From positions 124,001-188,000 of the forward strand of contig NZ_FZNR01000015.1 in NCBI RefSeq assembly GCF_900188005.1: a DNA stretch of 64,000 bases. Reading direction: 5' to 3'. The translations under genes and the position numbers were made by a program. Source of the stretch: Actinoplanes regularis. GTDB taxonomy: Bacteria > Actinomycetota > Actinomycetes > Mycobacteriales > Micromonosporaceae. This document shows, piece after piece, positions 26,759-33,960 of this stretch (position 1 is the stretch's first letter; each line of letters starts with the position of its first letter). The notes beneath the pieces were generated by a model, which worked only from the letters and a program-made list of their open reading frames with translations, was not told the origin of the DNA and did not search any database.

Positions 26759-26817
26759 GTCGCCTCCTTGACCTGCCTGGCGTTTTCCTGCACGCTACTA
26801 CGAGCCACATACGAACC
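26737..26817. promoter_or_regulatory. Inverted pair of 17-bp operator motifs
   Basis: GGTTCGTAAGTGGCTCG at 26737-26753 and its inverse CGAGCCACATACGAACC at 26801-26817 match at 16 of 17 positions. Each contains two ~11-bp direct half-sites of the type ACGARCCAC. One site is in the first codons of the GH20 gene, the other just before the regulator's ribosome site, framing the divergent promoters. Confidence 0.65.
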
Positions 26818-26832
26818 ACCAGAGGAGGCGAG

Positions 26833-28371
26833 ATGGTCATCGGGATCGTGGTCCACTCCGGTCAGCGGGGCTGTTTCGCCGAGGCGGCACGCACGCTGAC
26901 CGGCGTCTCCTTCGCGTGGGCGGTCTACGAGCGGGAGGCGGAGATCCGCGACCGGGTCGGCGATCTGCTGGCCACTGGCACGCTGGACGGTCTGCTGCTC
27001 GGGCCGGTTCCCCACGCGCGGGCACGCGACCTGCTGCCGCCCGGCCTGCCCGTCGTGATCACCCGCTCCGCCGCGCTCGACCTGGCGCTGGCCTGGGCCC
27101 GCGCCCGGGGCAACGGCTGGCCGGCCACTCCGGTCAGCATCGACACCTTCCCCGACGAGACGGTCACCGAGGTGGCGGCCGCGCTCGGCCTCGACCGTGC
27201 CGCGATCGCCACCCTCCCGTTCCGGCCCGAGCAACCGGTCGGCGAGGTGGTGGAGTTCCACCGGGAGCATCTGGAACGCACCGGCGCGACCTACGTGATC
27301 ACCGTGCGCACCGAGGTGGCCGCCGCGCTGGACGGGCGGACCGCCGTGTTACCGGCGATGGCCACGCCCGGCACGATCCGCGCCGACCTGCACGACCTGG
27401 TCTCGCGGGTGCGCAGCCAGCAGGCCGATGAGCAGCGATTCGCCGCCGCGGTCTTCCGCGCCCCCGAGCCGGGCGCCCGCGAGGCCCTGCGGCAGGCGCT
27501 GTCCGAGCTGCCCGAGTTGGCCGACGCCTGGATCGACGAGCACGGGCCACGCGGGGTGATCGCCTTCGCACCGGCGGGTGTCTTCGAGACGTTGACCCAG
27601 CACTGGGTCAGCCTGCCCCTCGGCGAGATGAGCGGCTTCCACGGCACCCGGTCCCCCGCAGCGAACAGCGCTGCATCCGGTAGGCCACCAAGCCCGGAGG
27701 AGACAGGCACGACGACCGCTGAGTCACCGAGCCCAGCTGTGGACGGCACAAGGGCCGCCGGGTCAAGTCCGGCTGTGGACGAAACGACGGTCGCTGAGCC
27801 GCCGAACCTGGCGGAGGGTGGCGCGGCCTTCAGGGACGAGGCGGGCCTGGCAGATCAGCGGGCGACGGCCGATGGGGCGGCAGGCCCGGGCACACCGCGG
27901 GGCCGCGGCCCGGCGGCGGGCTTCGGCATCGGAGCCTCCGCGCGCAGCAGCGTGGCGTTGGCCGAGCAGGCCGCGGATCGCGCCGAACGGGACGGCTCCA
28001 CGATCGGCTACCTGATCACCGAGGACGGCATGATGATCGGGCCGATCGGGGCAGCCGGGCCACCGCTGGCCTACACCTACCGGGAGCACGGCGGCCTCGA
28101 GGAACTGGCTGTCCGCGCTGGGCTAAGTGCCGCCACGATGTCCCGGCTCGCCGCGCTGGAGCGTTCGCTGGCCGGGCGCCCGATCAGCCCCGGGGAGTTG
28201 GCACGGGCGCTCGGGATCACCGATCCGAGCGGGCGCCGGCTGATCCGGAAGCTCGGCGAAGCCGGGCTGGTGGCCGCCGACGGCAGCGCTCAACCGCACC
28301 ACAAGGGCCGCCCCACCCGGCTCTACCGGTTGGCGATCCGGGCCGCACTTGCACCGGGTGGTGACCGGTGA
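26833..28371 (+). CDS. Winged-helix transcriptional regulator with N-terminal sensor-like domain
   Basis: 512 residues from the ATG at 26833 (strong GAGGAGG upstream). Residues 1-270 form an alpha/beta domain (MVIGIVVHSGQRGCFAEAAR) of a kind found in PrpR-like sensory proteins, though I cannot name a family. Residues ~275-370 are a low-complexity linker with PAVDGT/PAVDET repeats. The C-terminus has an HTH (LAVRAGLSAATMSRLAALER) followed by a winged helix (ELARALGITDPSGRRLIRKL). It is first in an operon with the amidohydrolase (GTGA overlap) and RidA and is divergent from GH20, making it the likely local regulator. Confidence 0.72.
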   Translation: MVIGIVVHSGQRGCFAEAARTLTGVSFAWAVYEREAEIRDRVGDLLATGTLDGLLLGPVPHARARDLLPPGLPVVITRSAALDLALAWARARGNGWPATPVSIDTFPDETVTEVAAALGLDRAAIATLPFRPEQPVGEVVEFHREHLERTGATYVITVRTEVAAALDGRTAVLPAMATPGTIRADLHDLVSRVRSQQADEQRFAAAVFRAPEPGAREALRQALSELPELADAWIDEHGPRGVIAFAPAGVFETLTQHWVSLPLGEMSGFHGTRSPAANSAASGRPPSPEETGTTTAESPSPAVDGTRAAGSSPAVDETTVAEPPNLAEGGAAFRDEAGLADQRATADGAAGPGTPRGRGPAAGFGIGASARSSVALAEQAADRAERDGSTIGYLITEDGMMIGPIGAAGPPLAYTYREHGGLEELAVRAGLSAATMSRLAALERSLAGRPISPGELARALGITDPSGRRLIRKLGEAGLVAADGSAQPHHKGRPTRLYRLAIRAALAPGGDR

Positions 28372-29660
28372 CCTTCGACCTGCTCCTGACCGGCGGCACA
28401 TTACTGACCGGCGGGGCTGCCGGACGCGAGCCACTGACCGGCGGAACGGTCCAACCTGGGCCGCTGACCGGCGGGGTGGTCGGGGATGTGGGAATCCGCG
28501 ACGGGCGGATCGCGGCCATCGGGCCGAATCTGCCCCGCCTCGCGCGACAGGTGATCGACGCCGCCGGGCGGCTGGTCACCCCGGGGCTGATCGATCTGCA
28601 CACGCATGTCGGTACGGGTTACTGGGGCATCGATCCGGATCCGGTGGCCTGGCACTCCGGAGTGACCACCTGGGTGGACGCCGGTTCGGCCGGGGCGTAC
28701 ACACTGGACGGCCTGCGCCGGGTCGCCGCCACGGCCACCGTCCGGGTGCCGGCGCTGCTGAACATCTCCGCCGTCGGCCTGGCCGGGCGCACCGGGGAGA
28801 GCCGGGACCTGGCCAACTGCGACGTCGCGCTGGCGATCGACACCGTTCAGGCGAACCGCGAGCTGATCCGCGGCATCAAGGTCCGCATCGACCGGGAGAC
28901 GGTGGGAGACAACGGCATCGAGCCACTACGCCGCGGCCTGGCAGCGGCGGAGGCCTGCGGGGTGCCGGTGATGGTCCACATCGGGACTGCTCCACCGCGG
29001 CTCGACGAGGTGTTCGGGCTGCTGCGGCCCGGCGACATCGTGACTCACTGCGCGAGCGGGATCGCCGCCCCGCTCGGCCCGGCGGTGCACGCCGCGGCCG
29101 GGCGCGGTGTGCTGCTGGATCTCGGGCACGGTTCCGGCGGCTTCGCCTTCGACGTGCTGGAGGCACAGCTGGACGCGGGGCTCCGGCCACACACGATCTC
29201 GACCGACCTGCACTCCCGGTCGCTGCACGGGCCAGTCTTCGACCTGCCGACCACGATGGCCAAGCTACTGGCAGTCGGCGTCGCGCTCTCCGAGGTGATC
29301 GCGGCGGTCACCGCGCGGCCGGCCCGGGCGCTGGGCCTGCCCGGCGGGACGCTCACCGTCGGCGCTCCTGCCGACCTCGCGGTTTTCGAGGTACGAGCGG
29401 AGGAGTTCCCGGTCGCCGACGCGCACCGGACGATCCGGGTATCGCCGGTTCGACTGGTCAATGAGGCGACTTACGTGGCGGGCCGGCCGCTCACCCCGCG
29501 GCTGCCCGCCCCGCCGGCGCCGTGGGTCCCGCTCACCGACGCGCAGCGCACCGCCCTGGACCGCCGCGCGCACCACATCCGTGACCTGCTCGCCACGCCC
29601 CTGGTGGGAGTGGACGGGCTGGCCGAACAGTTCCCGCGAAACCGACCGAGGAGTTCCTGA
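28368..29660 (+). CDS. Amidohydrolase/deacetylase family metallohydrolase
   Basis: 430 residues of the amidohydrolase superfamily. Metal ligands are seen in GLIDLHTHVGTGYWGID, the lysine region IRGIKVRID, VPVMVHIGTAP, DIVTHCASG and HTISTDLHSRS. Closest to the group including Atu3266/EF0837 (COG3964), where deacetylation of N-acetyl-D-amino acids or O-acetyl-mandelate has been reported. The N-terminus is odd: between LLLTGGT and GDVGIRDGRIAAIGP are extra residues made of repeated LTGG units. GTG start overlaps the regulator stop; the stop overlaps the RidA start (TGATG). Confidence 0.85.
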   Translation: MTFDLLLTGGTLLTGGAAGREPLTGGTVQPGPLTGGVVGDVGIRDGRIAAIGPNLPRLARQVIDAAGRLVTPGLIDLHTHVGTGYWGIDPDPVAWHSGVTTWVDAGSAGAYTLDGLRRVAATATVRVPALLNISAVGLAGRTGESRDLANCDVALAIDTVQANRELIRGIKVRIDRETVGDNGIEPLRRGLAAAEACGVPVMVHIGTAPPRLDEVFGLLRPGDIVTHCASGIAAPLGPAVHAAAGRGVLLDLGHGSGGFAFDVLEAQLDAGLRPHTISTDLHSRSLHGPVFDLPTTMAKLLAVGVALSEVIAAVTARPARALGLPGGTLTVGAPADLAVFEVRAEEFPVADAHRTIRVSPVRLVNEATYVAGRPLTPRLPAPPAPWVPLTDAQRTALDRRAHHIRDLLATPLVGVDGLAEQFPRNRPRSS

Positions 29661-30040
29661 TGCCGAAACGAGCTGTCATCACCGACAAGGCGGCGCCCGC
29701 CGGTGGGCCGTACTCGCATGCGGTCGTGGCCGGCGACACCATCTACCTGGCCGGCGCCGTGCCCGCCCGGCCGGATGGCACCTGGGTGACCGGTAGCTTC
29801 GCCGAGCAGGCGCACGCCGCGTTTCAGAATCTCGCCGCGGTCGCCGAGGCGGCCGGGGCCAGCCTGGACGATGCCGTCCGGGTCGGCGTCTACCTGCGGG
29901 ACTTCGAGGACTTCGCCGAGCTGAACGAGATCTACCGGCAGTACATCAAGGGCGAGCATTTGCCGGTACGGACGACCCTGCCGGTGCCGCTGGTCGGTTT
30001 CGACATCGAGATCGACGCCGTCCTCTACGTCGGGGAGTGA
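29660..30040 (+). CDS. RidA family enamine/imine deaminase
   Basis: 126 residues of the YjgF/YER057c/RidA family: GGPYSHAVVAGDTIYLAGAV, VRVGVYLRDFEDFAELNEIY, and the C-terminal LPVRTTLPVPLVG with the conserved arginine and EIDA. RidA hydrolyses reactive enamines/imines such as 2-aminoacrylate released by PLP deaminases, which fits the nearby amino acid deaminase and amidohydrolase. Translationally coupled to the amidohydrolase by TGATG. Confidence 0.93.
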   Translation: MPKRAVITDKAAPAGGPYSHAVVAGDTIYLAGAVPARPDGTWVTGSFAEQAHAAFQNLAAVAEAAGASLDDAVRVGVYLRDFEDFAELNEIYRQYIKGEHLPVRTTLPVPLVGFDIEIDAVLYVGE

Positions 30041-30402
30041 TGCTGAGCCTCGTGTCGTGTCGTGTCGTGTCGTGACGTGCGCCAGCCAGCCGGGCCTGGC
30101 CGGCTCGAATGTTGCTGCCCGACCCGGGCGAGGTAGGGAATACGCGAGCCAGCGCCGGCATCGGGCCTCCCGGGCAAGGGCGGCGCGGAGCATGCGAGCC
30201 AGCACACCGACATCGGGCCTCCCGGGCGAGAGCGGCACGCAGCACGCGAGCCAGCACACCGACATCGGGCCTCCCGGGCAAGAGCGGCACGCAGCACGCA
30301 CGCGGGGAGGAGGTCGGCTGGGGCGGTGGGGTGGACGTGCACGGCCCACGTCGGGGAGCGCGGGCGGGATAGCCGACGGCACTCCTGGGTAGAGGAACAC
30401 CT
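30041..30402. repeat. Repeat-rich leader upstream of kinase gene
   Basis: This 362-nt gap holds no credible gene. It starts with a (CGTGT)x4 microsatellite at 30051-30070 after the ridA stop. From about 30144 to 30297 there are three imperfect units of 50-52 nt (GCGAGCCAGCACACCGACATC continuing into GGGCCTCCCGGGC). Units two and three differ at only a few bases. A ribosome-site-like AGAGGAAC precedes the kinase start. Confidence 0.75.
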
Positions 30403-32199
30403 ATGCCCAGACCCGGAGAGTTGCTCGGCGGACGGTATCTGCTGGACGACCGGATCGCTGCAGGTGGCATGGGTCAGGTCTGGGCGGCCATCGATACCGT
30501 GCTCGACCGGCCGGTCGCGGTGAAAACGCTGCTGGGTGGTCGTGATTCCGACCCCGGCTTCCTGAACCGGTTCCGGCATGAGGCGCAGACCATGGCGGCG
30601 CTACGGCATCCGGGTGTGGTCGCGGTGTACGACTTCGGGGACACCGAGGACGGCGCCTACCTGGTCATGGCGCGGGTTGGCGGACAACCGCTGAACCGTA
30701 TCCTCGCCGATCGTGGTCGGCTCCCGGCTGCGGAGACGATGTCGATCGTGGCCCAGGCTGGGTGGGCGTTGCAGGCCGCGCATGAGGCGGGGATCGTGCA
30801 CCGGGACGTGAAGCCCGGCAATCTGATCATCGAACCGGACGGGACGGTGGTGCTGGTCGACTTCGGAGTGGCGCGTTCAGCCAACTCGGTCACTCTGACC
30901 GGAGCACGCGAGGTGGTGGGCACGGCGCTCTACATCGCGCCCGAGCAGGTGTCGAAACGGGCCACGGGGCCGGCGGCGGACGTCTACGCGCTCGGCGCGC
31001 TGGCGTATCACTGCATCACCGGACGGCCGCCGTTCGTCGGGGACAACCCGCTGGCGGTCGCCCTTCAACACATCACGGACGAGCCTTCGCCGCTCTCCGG
31101 GGACGTGCCCCAGCCGGTCCGCGACCTGATCGGCACCGCTCTGGCGAAGCAGCCGGATGAGCGCTTCCCGTCCGCTGCCGCGATGGCCACGGCCGCGGAA
31201 GCCGCCGCTGCGGAGAGCGTCGCCCTCCCGGGCGGTACGGCGGCGGAGACGGAGCCGGAGAGCGAGGATCGGGACGCGGTTACCCGGGTGATGCCGGTCG
31301 GGGCAGTCGCGGGATTCGCAGGGCGAGCGATGGTAGGAAGGCCTCGGTTCGGGGTCCCTCTGCCTACCGGTCCGGCCCGGGACGGCAACACCAATGCGGA
31401 CGAAAGCCTCGCTGCGCTCAACGCGACCGGCGACAACGCGGCCGTGGCATCGGCCGCCGAGGCGGGAGCATGGCCCGAAGCAGCAACCGCGACGGAAGCA
31501 GCACGGCCGGAAGCGGCAACCGCGACGAGAGCAACGGGACCAGAAGCGGCAACCGCGACGGGAACAACGGGACCAGAAGCGGCAACCGCGACGAGAGCAA
31601 CAAGACCGGAAGCCGCAACCGGAGCGGGAGCGACAGGATCGGCAGCAGCAGCCGCGACGAGAACAACAGGGCCGGGAGCCGGAGCGGCGCCAGGACCAAC
31701 ATCGGTGAACTGGACGGCGTCAGAAGTGGCCTCCGGTGTGAACGTCGCGCCGCGCAGACGGGCCCTGGTCGCCGTTGCGGCGGCCGTCCTGGTCCTGCTC
31801 GGGCTGGGTGCGACGATCGCGCTTGCGGATCCGTTCGGGCTGTTCGGTGACAAGCCTGCGGGCAGCAATCCATCCGGGACCGGGAAACCTTCTGCTTCCG
31901 TCTCGGCCCGTCCGACCCCGAAGGGGACGAACCGGGGTGACAACACCGGCGGGCCACGTCGGTCCCGGCCGACAAGTGCGCCGACCGGCGACAAGACGAA
32001 GACGACCGGGCCCGCGCAGCCGACCGGGGCGGAGACGACCAGCACCGAGACGACGACCCCGACCCGGGAGCCGACCACGGCGGTCCCGACCCAGACCTCC
32101 AGCGACGACGACAACGGCGGAGACGACGACAGCGGCGGTGAGACCGACAACAGCGGCTCGGGCAACGGAAACAACGGATCGGGCAAGTACGAGGGCTGA
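30403..32199 (+). CDS. Transmembrane Ser/Thr protein kinase with repeat linker
   Basis: 598 residues, PknB-like. Kinase domain ~10-270: GGRYLLDDRIAAGGMGQVW, AVKTLL, HRDVKPGN, LVDFGVA and GTALYIAPEQ all intact. A juxtamembrane linker follows with six 11-residue PEAATATRATG-type repeats (31474-31671), then one membrane helix (ALVAVAAAVLVLLGLGATIA, ~453-475). The ~120-residue outer tail rich in Thr, Pro, Asp and Gly has no recognisable sensor domain (no PASTA). It precedes a second kinase of the same design by 269 nt, probably a diverged tandem duplication. Confidence 0.9.
   Translation: MPRPGELLGGRYLLDDRIAAGGMGQVWAAIDTVLDRPVAVKTLLGGRDSDPGFLNRFRHEAQTMAALRHPGVVAVYDFGDTEDGAYLVMARVGGQPLNRILADRGRLPAAETMSIVAQAGWALQAAHEAGIVHRDVKPGNLIIEPDGTVVLVDFGVARSANSVTLTGAREVVGTALYIAPEQVSKRATGPAADVYALGALAYHCITGRPPFVGDNPLAVALQHITDEPSPLSGDVPQPVRDLIGTALAKQPDERFPSAAAMATAAEAAAAESVALPGGTAAETEPESEDRDAVTRVMPVGAVAGFAGRAMVGRPRFGVPLPTGPARDGNTNADESLAALNATGDNAAVASAAEAGAWPEAATATEAARPEAATATRATGPEAATATGTTGPEAATATRATRPEAATGAGATGSAAAAATRTTGPGAGAAPGPTSVNWTASEVASGVNVAPRRRALVAVAAAVLVLLGLGATIALADPFGLFGDKPAGSNPSGTGKPSASVSARPTPKGTNRGDNTGGPRRSRPTSAPTGDKTKTTGPAQPTGAETTSTETTTPTREPTTAVPTQTSSDDDNGGDDDSGGETDNSGSGNGNNGSGKYEG
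31474..31671 (+). repeat. 33-nt coding repeats in kinase linker
   Basis: Six in-frame units of 33 nt encode PEAATATRATG and variants just before the membrane helix of the first kinase. The DNA copies are similar enough to suggest slippage expansion. Confidence 0.8.
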
Positions 32200-32293
32200 C
32201 CTCCAGCGACCGGTAGATTCCGGCCTTCTCCCGGCGGCCAGCGGAAGCGGCGACCGGTGGAGTGCGGAGAGCGGCCGGGAGCGGCAAACGGCC

Positions 32294-32355
32294 GGGAGCG
32301 GGCAGGCGACCGGGAGCGGGCAGGCGACCGGGAGCGGGCAGGCGACCGGGAGCGT
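32294..32355. repeat. 18-nt tandem repeat between the two kinase genes
   Basis: Three full copies of GGGAGCGGGCAGGCGACC start at 32294, 32312 and 32330; a fourth, partial copy starts at 32348. Less regular CCGGGAGCGG units precede it. No gene is seen in 32200-32468. Confidence 0.8.
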
Positions 32356-32468
32356 AAAGCAGAGACCGGCGTTCTATCGCTGACCGATGAGACCGGCGGC
32401 TGGAGGAAGCGGCGTCACCGAAGAGCATCTAGATCGATAGGCGTTGATGCTGCCGGTAGGCTGAGTTC

Positions 32469-33875
32469 ATGCCCGCGCCCGGTGAGTCGCTGAATGGGCG
32501 ATACCGGCTGGACGATCGCATCGCGGCCGGCGGGATGGGTGAGGTGTGGCGGGCCACGGACACGGTGCTGGGGCGGCCGGTCGCGGTGAAGATGCTGCTG
32601 GTCGAGCGGGCCGGTGAACCCGGTTTTCGTCAGCGCTTCGAGCATGAGGCCCGGTCGATGGCCGCGCTGCGGCATCCGGGGGTGGCCGCGGTCCACGACT
32701 ACGGCACTCTCGGTTCCGGCGCCTACCTGGTGATGGCGCGGATCGACGGACAGCCGCTGGACCGCCGGATCGCCGAGTACGGGCGCCTCTCCCCCGGCGA
32801 GACGATGGCGCTGGTGGCGCAGGTGGCCGGGGCGTTGCACGCGGTGCACCGGGCGGGGATCGTGCACCGGGACGTCACACCCGGGAACATGATCATCGAA
32901 CCGGACGGGCACGTGGTCCTGGTCGACTTCGGAGTGGCCCGCTCGGCGCTGTCGGTCACGCTGACCGGGGCGCGGAACGTGATCGGCACAGCAAGCTACA
33001 TGGCGCCGGAGCAGGTGGCCAAGCAGATCGTCGGTCCGGCCGCCGACCTGTATGCCCTCGGCGCGGTCGCCTATCACTGCCTGACCGGCCGGCCCCCGTT
33101 CGAGGGCGACGCGATCTCCGTCGCGTTGCGGCACGTCTCGGCGAAGCCGGAGCCGCTCCCCACCAGCCTGCCGTTCCCGGTCCGCGCGCTGGTCGCCCAG
33201 GCGCTGGCCAAGGATCCGGCGCACCGGCACCCGTCGGCGGCGGCGATGGCCGCGGCCGCCGCCTCGGCGATCGACGGCGCGCCCGCTCACCTGCTCGCGA
33301 CCGAGCCCGAGACGGTACCCCTGTCAGTGTCGCCAACCGCTGAAGACAGCACCGAGAACGACACGGTGCCTCTGTCACTGCCAACCAGCAAAGACAGCAC
33401 CGACAACGACACAATGCCCCTGTCACTGCCAACCAGCAAAGACAGCACCGACAACGACACGGTGCCCCTGTCACTGCCGGCCGATAAAGGCACCACCGAC
33501 AACGACCTACGGCCCCTATCGCTCCCGACCGATGAAGACGACATCGGGAACGACACGGTGCCCCTGTCACTGCTGGCCGGTAAAGGCACCAACGACAACG
33601 ACCTACGACCCCTATCGCTCCCGAACGATGAAGACGACATCGGGAACGACACGGTGCCCTTGTCGCCGCCGGCGGCCGCAGAACCCATAACGGCCCGGAG
33701 CCCATCGGGTACGCGGCTCTGGCTACCAATCCTCGTCGTACTCCTGGCCGCCCTGTGGGGCGCGACCGCCGTCGCCCTGGTCTCTTCCCCGCTCGGCCGG
33801 CAGGACACACCGGCGGCGACCACCCCGTCGTCCGCTCCCGCAAGTCCGAGCGACCCACCGTCAAACGGTCCGTGA
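32469..33875 (+). CDS. Transmembrane Ser/Thr protein kinase, variant catalytic loop
   Basis: 468 residues. Kinase domain ~10-270 closely related to the upstream kinase (GRYRLDDRIAAGGMGEVWRA, AVKMLL, LVDFGVA, GTASYMAPEQ). The catalytic loop reads HRDVTPGN, with Thr where most Ser/Thr kinases have Lys. Residues 281-408 are eight tandem 16-residue units (NDTVPLSLPTSKDSTD type). A membrane helix follows (LWLPILVVLLAALWGATAVA), then only ~30 outer residues. The repeated TVPL/SLP segments are plausible autophosphorylation sites. With almost no outer domain it is unlikely to sense an external ligand by itself. Confidence 0.88.
   Translation: MPAPGESLNGRYRLDDRIAAGGMGEVWRATDTVLGRPVAVKMLLVERAGEPGFRQRFEHEARSMAALRHPGVAAVHDYGTLGSGAYLVMARIDGQPLDRRIAEYGRLSPGETMALVAQVAGALHAVHRAGIVHRDVTPGNMIIEPDGHVVLVDFGVARSALSVTLTGARNVIGTASYMAPEQVAKQIVGPAADLYALGAVAYHCLTGRPPFEGDAISVALRHVSAKPEPLPTSLPFPVRALVAQALAKDPAHRHPSAAAMAAAAASAIDGAPAHLLATEPETVPLSVSPTAEDSTENDTVPLSLPTSKDSTDNDTMPLSLPTSKDSTDNDTVPLSLPADKGTTDNDLRPLSLPTDEDDIGNDTVPLSLLAGKGTNDNDLRPLSLPNDEDDIGNDTVPLSPPAAAEPITARSPSGTRLWLPILVVLLAALWGATAVALVSSPLGRQDTPAATTPSSAPASPSDPPSNGP
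33309..33692 (+). repeat. Eight 48-nt coding repeats in kinase juxtamembrane region
   Basis: Eight contiguous in-frame 48-nt units (starts 33309, 33357, 33405 and so on to 33645) encode 16-residue blocks. Units 4-5 and 6-7 form a higher-order 96-nt duplication. Variant units read NDLRPLSLP in place of NDTVPLSLP. Confidence 0.88.
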
Positions 33876-33960
33876 GCCGGCAACCTCCCGGTCCGCATGG
33901 AAATCCGAGCGGCTCGGAGCCGGCGAACAACGAGTCCGCCGGCCCCTGATGAGCACCCTG

